Origin: UBA1259 sp964453915
GTDB taxonomy: Bacteria; Bacillota; Clostridia; Christensenellales; Borkfalkiaceae
Direction: 5' to 3'
DNA length: 64,000 bases
NCBI GenBank assembly: GCA_964453915.1
Contig: CAYVPW010000002.1
Span: 1-64,000, forward strand
The notes under the pieces: generated by a model
What the model saw: the letters and a program-made list of their open reading frames with translations, nothing else
Databases searched by the model: none
Told to the model about the DNA's origin: nothing
Made by a program: the position numbers and the translations under genes
Part shown: positions 51,151-60,685 of the stretch, one piece after another
Numbering within the stretch: the stretch's first letter is position 1
Layout of the letters: each line of letters starts with the position of its first letter

Positions 51151-51975
51151 TTATCTCACGCCTATTCTGGTTGCGTTGCACTTTCCGCTTAATATATCTT
51201 TTATGGAATATTTAGAAGAAGCAATAATAACCTGTGTACCTTGTTTTACGGCGTCTTTTATATACTCTAACTTTGCCTTCGCTCCGTTTGCCCCCGCACG
51301 AGAAGCCCCGTGGCAGTAGTTTTCACAAATATTTATGTTTTCTAAAACTTCCGGCACGTCCTTTCCGCTTATTTCTTTTATAAGCGTAGAAGCATCTTGA
51401 CTGTCTTGGTAAACGCCTTCCGCACTGGTCAAAATAAGCAGGGTTTTTGCATGCACTAAACACGCAATTTGACTTGCCGTTTCATCGTTATCCACACATT
51501 CCACAACGTTTTTACTCTTCTTTTTTAAGGACTGAATTTCAAACTTTCTGCTTTCTTCCGTACTCACCGCGTCGTTATAATTTATGATAGGGATAGCGTT
51601 TTGTTCTATCGCGCGTAATAACATACCTTTTAAGTGTTCTCTTTTTACAGGGTCGTTAAAATGCTGGTGTTCTACCAAAACTTGCCTTAAAGAGTACTTC
51701 GGGTCTACAAATTGACGGTAAGTAGACATTAAAACCGTTTGCCCTTGGGCTGCATAGTCCGTTTTTACATCTTCCGCACTGCCCGTTAATTCTTTGCCGT
51801 TTCTTTGAATATAATCTAGTCTACCCGTTTCCGCCGCACCGCTCGTCACCCAAATATAACCGGCTTTTAATTCTGAAGAAAGCCTTGCAATAAGCGTGTA
51901 GTCTAGCATATTGTTTTCTTTATTGATAAGCGCCATAGAGCCTATCTTTCCCACAAGTTCAACGTCAAAAGCCAT
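51151..51975 (-). CDS. Glutamate 5-kinase-like amino acid kinase
   Basis: 274 residues of the amino acid kinase fold: VTSGAAETGR (about 43-52), IINYNDAVSTEE, CVDNDETASQIACLV (matching the GDND.LSA.VA of ProB) and LTSAEGVYQDS. It lacks the C-terminal PUA domain of longer ProB proteins. The N-terminal GKIGSMAL replaces the usual KIGSS/VVKVGS loop. Could phosphorylate glutamate for proline synthesis, but no proA or proC is near, so a related kinase role remains possible. Confidence 0.75.
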   Translation of the reverse strand: MAFDVELVGKIGSMALINKENNMLDYTLIARLSSELKAGYIWVTSGAAETGRLDYIQRNGKELTGSAEDVKTDYAAQGQTVLMSTYRQFVDPKYSLRQVLVEHQHFNDPVKREHLKGMLLRAIEQNAIPIINYNDAVSTEESRKFEIQSLKKKSKNVVECVDNDETASQIACLVHAKTLLILTSAEGVYQDSQDASTLIKEISGKDVPEVLENINICENYCHGASRAGANGAKAKLEYIKDAVKQGTQVIIASSKYSIKDILSGKCNATRIGVR

Positions 51976-52105
51976 TTTTCCACCTAAAAATAATAAATCA
52001 CTTTGTTTTACTTATTTTACATTATATCAAATAAAATTTCAAGCAAAACACGCATTTTGTGTTTTATTGCCCGCACTTTTATATTCATCGTGTTTATAAA
52101 TATGT

Positions 52106-52131
52106 CAAAAGGCGGCTTTTGCCGCCTTTTG
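52106..52131 (-). terminator. Terminator after the repeat-protein gene
   Basis: Perfect 11-bp stem CAAAAGGCGGC / GCCGCCTTTTG. Confidence 0.8.
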
Positions 52132-52139
52132 AATCGTTT

Positions 52140-55100
52140 TTATTGCACGGGTGTAAGTTCTAAAAGTTCAACTCCGGCATATTTTGTTTCTATATTGCCT
52201 ATCTCCGTAAAATCGCCCTTTGCATCTAACACGTGATCGAAGTGCATATCAACTTTAAGTTTAACGCCAAAATCGATTGTAAGCGTTGCGTCTAGTTGCG
52301 TCATTTGCTTTTTGTCGTTAACGTTTTCTAAAGTAAAGTCTGCCGTTATATCTCCAAGCATTTTATCGATTTGCGCCCCATCTAAAGTTATTGCTTGGTT
52401 TGTTTCGCTTCCGGTGTAGCCTTTTATAAACTTTTCTATCGCAATATTTATATTTGTCGGGAACATCTTTATAAGACTTTCTGTAAACCCAACAAAATAT
52501 CCTATTTGATTAAGTATATCGTTTCCGAAATAAGCCATTGTCATTTTGCGATATTCAACGCCCTGAGATTTGAAAGACGATCCTATTCCGAATAATCCGG
52601 CGCTATATTTATAATCTTCTCTCTCTATATAAACGTTGTTATCCTTAAATATCATCATCGATTTGCCGTATTTTACGTAGTTTTGTACAAGCAATCCGCC
52701 AAAACCATAGTCCATATTTGCCAAAGCCATAACAACTTCTACGCTCTTTCCGCCGCTTTCTCTGTCAACAAACCTGATAGAAATAGTCATCGTTATATTA
52801 AAATCAATAATACTTAAGAAATTCATTCCGGCAGTGCCGCTCAAATAATATTCGTTAGATTCTTTTAATATCGCATTTATCAAGCCTTCTATCAAATATT
52901 TAGAGTTGGATAAATCCATATAGGTGTTGGTTTCGGTTTCCGGAGAAACTATATCCTCTAACTCATCGTTATTCATAGTTATTTCCATACTGCCGTCCGT
53001 GCCGATAGAGCCACCCAAAACAAGGTTGCCTTTTTCGTCTAGCATTGCTCTTATAACTATATTGCCGGTTCCAAGTTTTTCTCCGTTAACGGTAATTTCT
53101 ATCGCATCGCCGGAAACTTTTAATCCCGTAATCATAGCAAACAGATTTTCAAACGTAGTTTCGGTAAGTCCCGCCACTGCGTCTATACTGCCTAGCGCAT
53201 CGGAATAATTAAGTCTTTCTATAATCTCTCTGTAATTTTTTGTTATTAGCGCTACTATCTCGTCTAAAGCAGGTTTATCCATTTTTAGTTTTAGCGCACT
53301 GTTATAACTTACAAACAAAGTGCTGTTAACGTACGTAATATCGATATTATCCGTATAGGTTATTTCCGCACCCTCCGTGGCAGGAAGCGCGCCTATCTTT
53401 ATAACACCTGTTATAAGTAAAGTACCAGCATTAAAAGAACCTGTAGGATCGGAAGCCGAACCGTTATTTTTTACTTTTACGTTTTCAAGCTTAATCACGG
53501 TGTTGCCCACGGTAATGTTTCCGTTAAACGTAAAGTTTGTTTGCTCAAACTGCTTACTTACCTTGTTTGCAACCGTTCCTTCTTCTCCAAGGGTATCTAA
53601 AATATCAATCACCGCTTGCATAAAGTCCGTATTGCTAAGGTTTATAAACATACCTTGCTTATCTGCGGCAGGGCGCGTAATAGAAGCAAATTCGTTATTA
53701 TTGAGCCCGATGCTTAGCGCTAAGTCATTTCCCGTCATTGCAAGGTCTAAATTGCCGCTTCCGTTTATAAACAATTCTAGCGCAATAGCGCCCAAGCTGA
53801 ATTGTTCGCCGTTTACGTTTAGTTTTATCTCGTTATTATTAACGCTTAAGCTTCCTAACATTCCAAAGATTTGCGCCACGGATATATCCGCAAACTTTAA
53901 CTTGCCGTTTTCTACGCTTACTATATCAGAAAGGTCTACGTACTTAGAAATAAAGTCAAAGTTATCGATTAAAATTTGTAATATTCCGTCTAAAGATAAT
54001 CTTTCTATCTTTGCGCCAACGGTGTCGTTGTATAATACGAAAAGCGTGTTGTCTACGTAAGTTATATCTAAAATTTCTTGTCCTATCTTAACTCTTCCGC
54101 TTATTCTAATATCTCCGTTATTAAACGCTTCCGTAGGATTAGATAAATCTCCTTGATTTTCTACCAAAACATTTTGGAACTCAACCGTGGTTTGCCCAAT
54201 GGTTATATGTCCGTTAAAGGTAAAATATCTTTCACTTATCTGGCTTACTAATTTACTTACTACGCTGCCTTGGTCGTTTAACCCTTTGATTAGCGCTATT
54301 GCTCCGTCGATTAAGTCTTCTCTTCCGCTTAACTCGATTATCTCGCCTGCGCTTGGCGCCTCTATCTCTCCTATCTCTTCGTTGCTTAGCGCTACGCTTC
54401 CTCTTATCTTTTCGGCAACCGCTATGTCTACACAAAGGTTTCCGTTTTCTTTATATAATCTTAGCGAAATTTGGTTTATATCCAAACCTAAGCCCAAGTT
54501 CGCCAAATTTAAGCCCAGAGTTATTTCGTTATCACTTACTTCAAACTCGGAAATCATATCGACGATTTGAACAGCCGTGATATTTTTTACATTACCTATT
54601 ATTTGCGTGATTTGCTCTATTTGAGTAATATTAAGCCCTTCTACTATTTCGCCGAAATTATTTTTAAGTGCGTTAAACAAATAATTGATGGTTTGATTAT
54701 CTATTTTTGCCGTAAATAAATCGTTATAATTCAAATAGAACTCTTCGCCGGTATAGATTAAAGAAAGTCCGTTATTTGCGCCTATTTCTACGCTTCCGCC
54801 GACAACGACTTTATTTTGTTTTATTGCGGAAATAAAATCTAACGATTTATCAGTGTTTTTTATCTTTAATCCGTTTATAACTATATTGTCTTCTCCAACT
54901 CTAAAGTTTCCGTTGATAGAAAAATCGTTTTTAGAAAGTTGCGACAATATCAAGTTTGCCACGCTGCCTTCTCTATTTAAAGACGCAACGAAATCTAGCC
55001 CCTTATAAAGGAAAGGAGTAATGTTAGCACAATCATCTCCCAAATCACGGAGAGTTGCGGTTGCCGCCTTTTGCGAAGGCGTTAAAGAAAGTCCTACGAT

Positions 55101-56636
55101 TGCACCCATAACGTTTTTATCGTCAATCTTAAAACTTACTATTTTATTGTCTTCTACTTTTACGTCAAACGGAATATCTAGAGGTATTGTCGAAATATCT
55201 CTTAGATTTGTGTTGAAGATAAATTGATTGTTTTCTTTTTTTCCTTCGCTAAACTTTAACCCGGCAACAATACCGGCAACGTCTAGATTGTCTACAATTT
55301 GACCAACCATATCTACGGAAATTCCGCCAAGGTCTACGTTAAACTTATTTAAAATCGCTTTTACTGCATCGCTTAGCCTGTCAAAGGTAAACCCAATTTC
55401 TATTCCGCCAACGTTGGCAATAATATTGCCGCTACCGTTGCTTAAAAGTTGAATATGTACGGATAGCGGAGTTTCTTCTATTACGGTTTCAAGTTCTATA
55501 ACGGTATAATCTTTTGCCAAAAGTTGCAATCTTCCGTCTAAAACCTTGTTTCCGCCAAGAGCAAAAGTCATATCCGCATTGACGCCGTTTGCAAGAAGTT
55601 GATTTACGGCACTTTCCATTGCGGCAGCCGCTTCTTTTCTTTCTTGTTTTTCTTTATCGTCTTCTTTTTGCGGAACTTTGGTTAAATCGTATTTTTCGTT
55701 TTCTTCTAAGCCCTTAAAACCTTCTTCGCCCAAATAATAGTACGTATCGTCCGTTCCCGCTGTGGCACTCATAGATATGCCCATTGCTTTTACGCTATAA
55801 GATTCTTCTACCATAACTCTTCTTATAACAAAATCGCTGTCTATCAAAACGGAATATGAAATGTGTCCGCTTTCGTAAGAAACGTCCGTTCCGGAAAGAG
55901 CATACATTTTCTTTATCATATTTACGGTAGCGGGCACGGGATTTAATTCAAAAGTAATTTTATAATAACCCGTTGCTTCGTCTACGGAAACGCTTGCGGT
56001 TAAAATAGTTCCTTTGCTAATAACGTAATCGCAAACGGCGTAAGGAATACTGCCGAAGTTAAAAACGTAGTCTTTTTCGGTATAAGATGTTTCTTTTTGA
56101 ACGACAGATTCATTGTACGGATCAAGTCTTACAACCGTTGCATAATTGTCTTTTCCGCTAGGATCGCTTACGTAAAGATAGTGTTTACTGCTACCGTCGG
56201 AAGCGGAAGAAAACATTCCGCCGCCGTCCGCCAAAGACAACGTGTGCATATAATAGTTTTTACCGTCAAACTTTCTTTGATTGTTTATATTAACATATAT
56301 TCCGCCTGCATTGGTAAATCCGTTTGTCACAACGTAGTAGTTGTCCGTATTTAAAAATTTACTGTAAGCGCGGCGATACATCTTGAACGCATCGTTTTCA
56401 GTGTAATCGGAAGCACTCTTGTCCGCTTCTTCTTCGGGTACGGCAAAAGTATTTCTTAAAGCAGCAAGAGTTTCGTATTCAAAATTAGCGTCTGCATAAG
56501 TTTCATCCGGCGGTTTTATATTACCGACCATTTTATTAACGATTAAAAGAGCACTTACGCCAAGAACGGCAATGCTCAATATAACTATTGCAGTTATTTT
56601 AGTCGCTTTCATGTGATTTTTAATAAACTTAAACAT
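52140..56636 (-). CDS. Large membrane-anchored repeat protein, 1498 aa
   Basis: A signal anchor (about residues 14-35, ITAIVILSIAVLGVSALLIVN) precedes an all-extracytoplasmic protein. About 300 residues of unique N-terminus (TDNYYVVTNGFTNAGGIYVNI..) are followed by a short coiled Lys/Glu stretch (about 305-335). Then come five homologous blocks starting near residues 334, 562, 790, 1018 and 1246, each with a line like FTFNGNITVGNT.., an ISGRVKIG line and a TLFVSYND line. These have a LolA/LppX-like or BPI-like amphipathic beta character. No cell-wall sorting signal (LPxTG) at the end. Function unknown; a lipid or glycan carrier, or an envelope scaffold, are possibilities. RBS AAGGAATAAGGGAG. 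Confidence 0.85.
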   Translation of the reverse strand: MFKFIKNHMKATKITAIVILSIAVLGVSALLIVNKMVGNIKPPDETYADANFEYETLAALRNTFAVPEEEADKSASDYTENDAFKMYRRAYSKFLNTDNYYVVTNGFTNAGGIYVNINNQRKFDGKNYYMHTLSLADGGGMFSSASDGSSKHYLYVSDPSGKDNYATVVRLDPYNESVVQKETSYTEKDYVFNFGSIPYAVCDYVISKGTILTASVSVDEATGYYKITFELNPVPATVNMIKKMYALSGTDVSYESGHISYSVLIDSDFVIRRVMVEESYSVKAMGISMSATAGTDDTYYYLGEEGFKGLEENEKYDLTKVPQKEDDKEKQERKEAAAAMESAVNQLLANGVNADMTFALGGNKVLDGRLQLLAKDYTVIELETVIEETPLSVHIQLLSNGSGNIIANVGGIEIGFTFDRLSDAVKAILNKFNVDLGGISVDMVGQIVDNLDVAGIVAGLKFSEGKKENNQFIFNTNLRDISTIPLDIPFDVKVEDNKIVSFKIDDKNVMGAIVGLSLTPSQKAATATLRDLGDDCANITPFLYKGLDFVASLNREGSVANLILSQLSKNDFSINGNFRVGEDNIVINGLKIKNTDKSLDFISAIKQNKVVVGGSVEIGANNGLSLIYTGEEFYLNYNDLFTAKIDNQTINYLFNALKNNFGEIVEGLNITQIEQITQIIGNVKNITAVQIVDMISEFEVSDNEITLGLNLANLGLGLDINQISLRLYKENGNLCVDIAVAEKIRGSVALSNEEIGEIEAPSAGEIIELSGREDLIDGAIALIKGLNDQGSVVSKLVSQISERYFTFNGHITIGQTTVEFQNVLVENQGDLSNPTEAFNNGDIRISGRVKIGQEILDITYVDNTLFVLYNDTVGAKIERLSLDGILQILIDNFDFISKYVDLSDIVSVENGKLKFADISVAQIFGMLGSLSVNNNEIKLNVNGEQFSLGAIALELFINGSGNLDLAMTGNDLALSIGLNNNEFASITRPAADKQGMFINLSNTDFMQAVIDILDTLGEEGTVANKVSKQFEQTNFTFNGNITVGNTVIKLENVKVKNNGSASDPTGSFNAGTLLITGVIKIGALPATEGAEITYTDNIDITYVNSTLFVSYNSALKLKMDKPALDEIVALITKNYREIIERLNYSDALGSIDAVAGLTETTFENLFAMITGLKVSGDAIEITVNGEKLGTGNIVIRAMLDEKGNLVLGGSIGTDGSMEITMNNDELEDIVSPETETNTYMDLSNSKYLIEGLINAILKESNEYYLSGTAGMNFLSIIDFNITMTISIRFVDRESGGKSVEVVMALANMDYGFGGLLVQNYVKYGKSMMIFKDNNVYIEREDYKYSAGLFGIGSSFKSQGVEYRKMTMAYFGNDILNQIGYFVGFTESLIKMFPTNINIAIEKFIKGYTGSETNQAITLDGAQIDKMLGDITADFTLENVNDKKQMTQLDATLTIDFGVKLKVDMHFDHVLDAKGDFTEIGNIETKYAGVELLELTPVQ

Positions 56637-56868
56637 ACTCCCTTATTCCTTTCAAAAAATTATTTTTTTGAGTCCGTCTATTGTTTTTTACAAAATTTTA
56701 TTGCAATTAAAGCATAAAAATCAATGGAAACCGCTCTACGGTTATTTTTTTACTGTCTACCCGCAATTTCCGCCGTATCTCCTGCAAGTAGAGCCGTTTT
56801 TGTTTACTCTACCGTTGCGTTTACGTGTCTTTGTGATTTTATGCTATACCACTGCAATATACATTATA
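56637..56868 (-). promoter_or_regulatory. Promoter and 220-nt structured leader of the repeat-protein gene
   Basis: Promoter TTGAAA-16-TATAAT (-10 at 56863-56868). The untranslated leader contains a GTAGAG / CTCTAC hairpin with a 13-nt loop, a second hairpin AACCG-TAGAG-CGGTT whose loop repeats TAGAG, and competing CGCAACGG / CCGTT pairings. No open frame. I cannot match it to c-di-GMP, c-di-AMP or other riboswitch consensus sequences. Confidence 0.45.
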
Positions 56869-56910
56869 TAACGACGCCGTCAAATTTCAAAACGATTTTT
56901 AAAACATTTT

Positions 56911-56952
56911 AAAAGGGCAAGTTTTCCCTTTTTAGAAAAAAATTGCCCTTTT
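56911..56952 (-). terminator. Hairpin after pepV
   Basis: Arms AAAAGGGCAA (56911-56920) and TTGCCCTTTT (56943-56952) with an A/T-rich loop, 50 bp downstream of pepV on its strand. Confidence 0.6.
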
Positions 56953-57001
56953 GCTTGCTTTTTATTGACTTTTTTAAGGTTTTAAAACTTAAATTAATTT
57001 A

Positions 57002-58267
57002 TTACTTAACTAAATCGAATACCGCTTTTTTATAAATTTCGTACGTTTTATAAACGTCTTTTTCGCTTACACATTCGTTAGGCTCGTGTATAGAAGAGAT
57101 TTTGCCTGGAAATTCAGGTCCGAACGCCACGCCCTTTTTAAACACTCTTGCAAACGTACTGCCCGCTTGACTTACCGGTTTTTTATTTTCTCCCGTTACA
57201 AAGTTATATGCGTTTATCAACGTTTTTACAAAATCACTGTCTTTATCTACAAACTGAACTCCGTGTTTTATTTGATACCCGTATTCTATCCCGAATCGGT
57301 CTAGAACTTTTTTTATCTCTTCAAACTCTATCGGATAAGGGTATCTTAAATCACACTGAATGTGAATTTTTCCGTCCTTTTCAAAAATCAAGTCGGGAGA
57401 GATTGTCACGTAGCCCTGCTCCGATTGCATTTTAGATATTTCGCCTTTATCATAAAAAAGACAGTCTAGCAAGTTTTCCGTTTTTTCTCCGCACGCCTTA
57501 AAAAATTCTAACAACGGTTTTATTGCGTTTATCCCCGCTTCCGGACGAGAACCGTGCGCTGACTTTCCTTCGCTGATTATTTTTCCGTTTTCTTCTTTTA
57601 ATCCGTAAACTCTTAAAAGTTGTTCGTCTATTTTGCCTTTTGCTCTACATTCCGCTTTGCCGCAAACCGCGTTTATCACCGTGCCGCCCTTTATATCGTA
57701 AAAATTTTTTAGCAACGGAACGGAAAAGTCTAACACCGCCATTCCTTTTTCCGCATAGCTTACGGGAAAATCTCCGTCCGGAGAAAAGCCGTATTCGGGA
57801 AAACCGTAGTTTTCTTTAAAATACTCCGCATCTTGCCAGCCCGTTTCTTCGTTGCATCCCGCAAACAGCCTTATCGTTTTGTTTATTTTTATTCCGCTTC
57901 CCTTTAATTCTTTCATTATAAACAAAATCAGCAATAACGGAAGTTTATCGTCTCCTACTCCGCGCCCGTAGTAATTTCCGTTTTTTACCGTCAACGTAAA
58001 AGGATCAGTATTCCATCCTTCACCGGCGGGGACAACGTCTAAATGCCCTATTATGCCTAGCTCTTCTCCGCTGCCTAACCTTACTTCTCCTATATAATTT
58101 TCGTAATTAAACGTTTCTAACCCGAAAGACCTTGCCGTTTCTAAAAAAAAGTCTAACGCTTTTTTATTTTCTTCTCCAAAAGGCATATCTTTTTGTTTAG
58201 GTGCGTTTACGCTTTTATAAGATATTAGCGTTGCAAGGGTTTTTATAAAAAGTTCTTTCTCTTTCAT
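57002..58267 (-). CDS. Dipeptidase PepV/Sapep (M20 metallopeptidase)
   Basis: 421 residues. Zinc-site motifs: GHLDVVPAGEGW (about 74-85), GRGVGDDKLPLL with the bridging Asp (about 100-111), GCNEETGW with catalytic and ligand Glu (about 134-141), SPDGDFPV and a C-terminal FGPEFPGKISSIHEPNE carrying the last His. Cleaves dipeptides in the cytoplasm. RBS is weak, and the start at MKEKELF agrees with family alignments. Confidence 0.93.
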   Translation of the reverse strand: MKEKELFIKTLATLISYKSVNAPKQKDMPFGEENKKALDFFLETARSFGLETFNYENYIGEVRLGSGEELGIIGHLDVVPAGEGWNTDPFTLTVKNGNYYGRGVGDDKLPLLLILFIMKELKGSGIKINKTIRLFAGCNEETGWQDAEYFKENYGFPEYGFSPDGDFPVSYAEKGMAVLDFSVPLLKNFYDIKGGTVINAVCGKAECRAKGKIDEQLLRVYGLKEENGKIISEGKSAHGSRPEAGINAIKPLLEFFKACGEKTENLLDCLFYDKGEISKMQSEQGYVTISPDLIFEKDGKIHIQCDLRYPYPIEFEEIKKVLDRFGIEYGYQIKHGVQFVDKDSDFVKTLINAYNFVTGENKKPVSQAGSTFARVFKKGVAFGPEFPGKISSIHEPNECVSEKDVYKTYEIYKKAVFDLVK

Positions 58268-58371
58268 TAAAGCGATTCTCCGATTTTTTTTCTTTCTTTT
58301 ATATTATATCGCAATTTACACGTTTAATATATCAATTTTTTATCCTATTCGCTAAATTAGAGAAAAAGTTT

Positions 58372-58400
58372 TTGTATTTTTTTTAGAAGTATGATACAAT
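58372..58400 (+). promoter_or_regulatory. radC promoter giving a leaderless transcript
   Basis: TTGTAT (58372-58377), 17-bp spacer, TACAAT (58395-58400); the ATG follows after 7 bp. Confidence 0.7.
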
Positions 58401-58407
58401 AAAACTT

Positions 58408-59151
58408 ATGAAGGGTGAAATAAGTTTGCACGCAGGTCATCGTGCAAAGATGCTAGATAAGTTTTATAATAATCCTGATGCTTTTCAAGACCACGAACTG
58501 CTAGAGATGTTGCTTTTCAGTTTTATTCCGAGAAGGAACACAAACGACATTGCTCATCTTTTGATAAACAGGTTCGGAAGCTTAAAGGAATTGTTTTCCG
58601 CTTCTCCGGAGGACGTTGCGTCTATCCACGGAATAGGAAAAAAGACGGCAAGCGCAGTTTGTTTGCTAGGCAAAATTTTTAACAAGATTCACGAAAACGA
58701 AAAAGAAGAAATAACCGTCAAGTGGGATGCGCTTAAAAACTACAAGCAGTACCTGATTGATTATTTTAAGCCGTTAAAAACCGAAAAGTTTTTGTTCGTT
58801 GCGCTAGACAAAAAATACAACAAGCTTTGCACGTCTTTCTTTGAAGACGAAAAATCTTCTTCCGTCACGGCGGAAATCCCTGCGGTTTGTTGGTCTATTG
58901 CAAAAAACAATCCTAAATATGCCATTATCGCACACAACCACCCTAGCGGGAACTGTCTTCCCAGCGAGCAAGACGATAAGGCTACGGCACAAATAGGTAT
59001 GCTTTGTTATTTACATAACGTTTCTCTTTTAGACCACGTTATTATTTCGGGAGAAGACGTGTTTTCTTACAGACTTGAAAACAGGCTTCGCTTTGCCTAC
59101 GAAAAGCACGGCGTTAACAGTTTTATAGATAAAAACAAAATGTTTTATTAA
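58408..59151 (+). CDS. radC: RadC/UPF0758-family JAB-domain protein
   Basis: 247 residues: a helix-hairpin-helix part (about 45-80; VASIHGIGKKTASAV) and a JAMM/MPN+ domain with HNHPSGNCLPSEQD (about 174-187) for zinc. The family name RadC comes from DNA repair, but the biochemical role is unsettled. No ribosome site precedes the ATG. 48 bp ahead of gltX on the same strand. Confidence 0.92.
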   Translation: MKGEISLHAGHRAKMLDKFYNNPDAFQDHELLEMLLFSFIPRRNTNDIAHLLINRFGSLKELFSASPEDVASIHGIGKKTASAVCLLGKIFNKIHENEKEEITVKWDALKNYKQYLIDYFKPLKTEKFLFVALDKKYNKLCTSFFEDEKSSSVTAEIPAVCWSIAKNNPKYAIIAHNHPSGNCLPSEQDDKATAQIGMLCYLHNVSLLDHVIISGEDVFSYRLENRLRFAYEKHGVNSFIDKNKMFY

Positions 59152-59199
59152 CCGCTAAGCGGTACACACGTTAATTAAAGCAAAAAAAAGGAGACTTTT

Positions 59200-60633
59200 A
59201 TGGATAAAGTAAGAACGCGCTTTGCGCCAAGCCCTACGGGATACTTGCACATAGGCGGATTGAGAACTGCGCTATACGGATATCTTTACGCTAAAAAATA
59301 CGGCGGAGATTTTATTTTGCGCATAGAAGACACGGACCTTGCAAGATACGTTGAAGGTTCCGTTCAAATTATATACGACACGATGAGAGATTCCGGCATT
59401 ATGTACGACGAAGGTCCGGACGTTGGCGGAAACTACGGTCCTTATATTCAAACGGAAAGAAAAGACATATATACCAAGTATGCAAAAGAACTTATAGAAA
59501 AAGGCGGGGCTTATTACTGCTTTTGTACACCGGAAAGAATTAACGGTCTAAAAGACTCTGAAGGAAACATGCGCTACGATAAGCATTGCCTTAATCTATC
59601 TAAAGAAGAGATAGAAGAAAAGTTAAAAAGCGGTGTTCCTTACGTTATAAGACAAAACGTTCCCAAAGAAGGCGTAGGTTCTTATCACGATTTGGTTTAC
59701 GGAGATATAAGCGTAGACTACAAAGATATAGAAGACGGTATTTTAATTAAAAGCGACGGTATGCCCACTTATAACTTTGCAAACGTTATAGACGACCATC
59801 TTATGGGCATAACCCACGTAATTCGCGGAACGGAATATTTATCTTCCACTCCGAAATACAATCTTATGTACGATGCATTCGGTTGGGAACGCCCCGTTTA
59901 CATTCACCTTCCCCCCATTATGAAAGACGCTCAGCACAAACTCTCCAAAAGAAACGGAGACGCTTCTTACGAAGACTTTGTTAAAAAAGGCTACTATAAA
60001 GAAGCGATTGTAAACTACATAGCTCTTTTGGGGTGGAGTCCTAAATCAAACGTAGAAAAACTGAGTTTAAACGAACTCATAGAAAACTTCTCTTTAGACG
60101 GAATTAGTAAGTCCCCTTCTATTTTCGACGAGACTAAAATGAAATGGCTATCCGGAGAATACATTAAGTGCTTATCAAACGAAGAGTTTGCAACCCTTGC
60201 AACGCCGTTTTTAAAAACCAGCAAGGCTTACGGCAAATACGATACTGATAAACTTTTGGCTTTGGTTAAAACAAGAGTTCAAATTTTTAGCGAAATTCCC
60301 GAAAAGTTAGACTTTTTAGAAGAATTCGGAAAATACGACGTTAATTTGTTCGTAAACGAAAAGCAAAAAGCATCCGTTGAACTTGCAAAATCGGTTATCC
60401 CTAAAATAATAGAAACTCTAAATTCGGTAAACAACTGGCAAAACTCTGAATTGTTTAGCACGTTGGTTAATCTCTCTGCCGAACTCGGCATAAAAAAACA
60501 AGCACTTTTGTGGATTGCAAGAATTGCCGTCACCGGGTTTGCTGCTACCGCAGGCGGTGCAACCGAAATTGCGGAACTTTTAGGCAAAGAAGAAACGATA
60601 AAAAGATTAAATTTTTCTCTTTCTCTCCTATAA
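59200..60633 (+). CDS. gltX: Glutamyl-tRNA synthetase
   Basis: 477 residues, class I. HIGH region APSPTGYLHIGGLRTALY (about 7-24), KMSKS as HKLSKRNGD (about 246-254), with a normal-length C-terminal anticodon-binding helical domain. Cysteines CFC (about 107-109) lie in the usual zinc-insert position but are incomplete. In this group it may be discriminating or non-discriminating; no gatCAB is in the window. RBS AAAAGGAGACTTT. Confidence 0.96.
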   Translation: MDKVRTRFAPSPTGYLHIGGLRTALYGYLYAKKYGGDFILRIEDTDLARYVEGSVQIIYDTMRDSGIMYDEGPDVGGNYGPYIQTERKDIYTKYAKELIEKGGAYYCFCTPERINGLKDSEGNMRYDKHCLNLSKEEIEEKLKSGVPYVIRQNVPKEGVGSYHDLVYGDISVDYKDIEDGILIKSDGMPTYNFANVIDDHLMGITHVIRGTEYLSSTPKYNLMYDAFGWERPVYIHLPPIMKDAQHKLSKRNGDASYEDFVKKGYYKEAIVNYIALLGWSPKSNVEKLSLNELIENFSLDGISKSPSIFDETKMKWLSGEYIKCLSNEEFATLATPFLKTSKAYGKYDTDKLLALVKTRVQIFSEIPEKLDFLEEFGKYDVNLFVNEKQKASVELAKSVIPKIIETLNSVNNWQNSELFSTLVNLSAELGIKKQALLWIARIAVTGFAATAGGATEIAELLGKEETIKRLNFSLSLL

Positions 60634-60648
60634 AAAAATAATTAAAAT

Positions 60649-60685
60649 AAAAGTCACGCCGTTATAGTTCGGCGTGGCTTTTTTA
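60649..60685. terminator. Bidirectional terminator after gltX
   Basis: Stem AAAGTCACGCCG / CGGCGTGGCTTT with T run. Confidence 0.9.

Noticed and set aside
51489..51497. DnaA box TTATCCACA suggesting oriC
   Set aside because: A single match inside the ProB-like coding sequence; no cluster or AT-rich unwinding region around it.
52924..54580. Long plus-strand frames opposite the repeat protein
   Set aside because: Shadows of a strongly biased, repetitive coding sequence; low-complexity products, no ribosome sites.
56637..56868. c-di-GMP or c-di-AMP riboswitch ahead of the repeat-protein gene
   Set aside because: Hairpins are present but the conserved core bases of these riboswitches are not recognisable.
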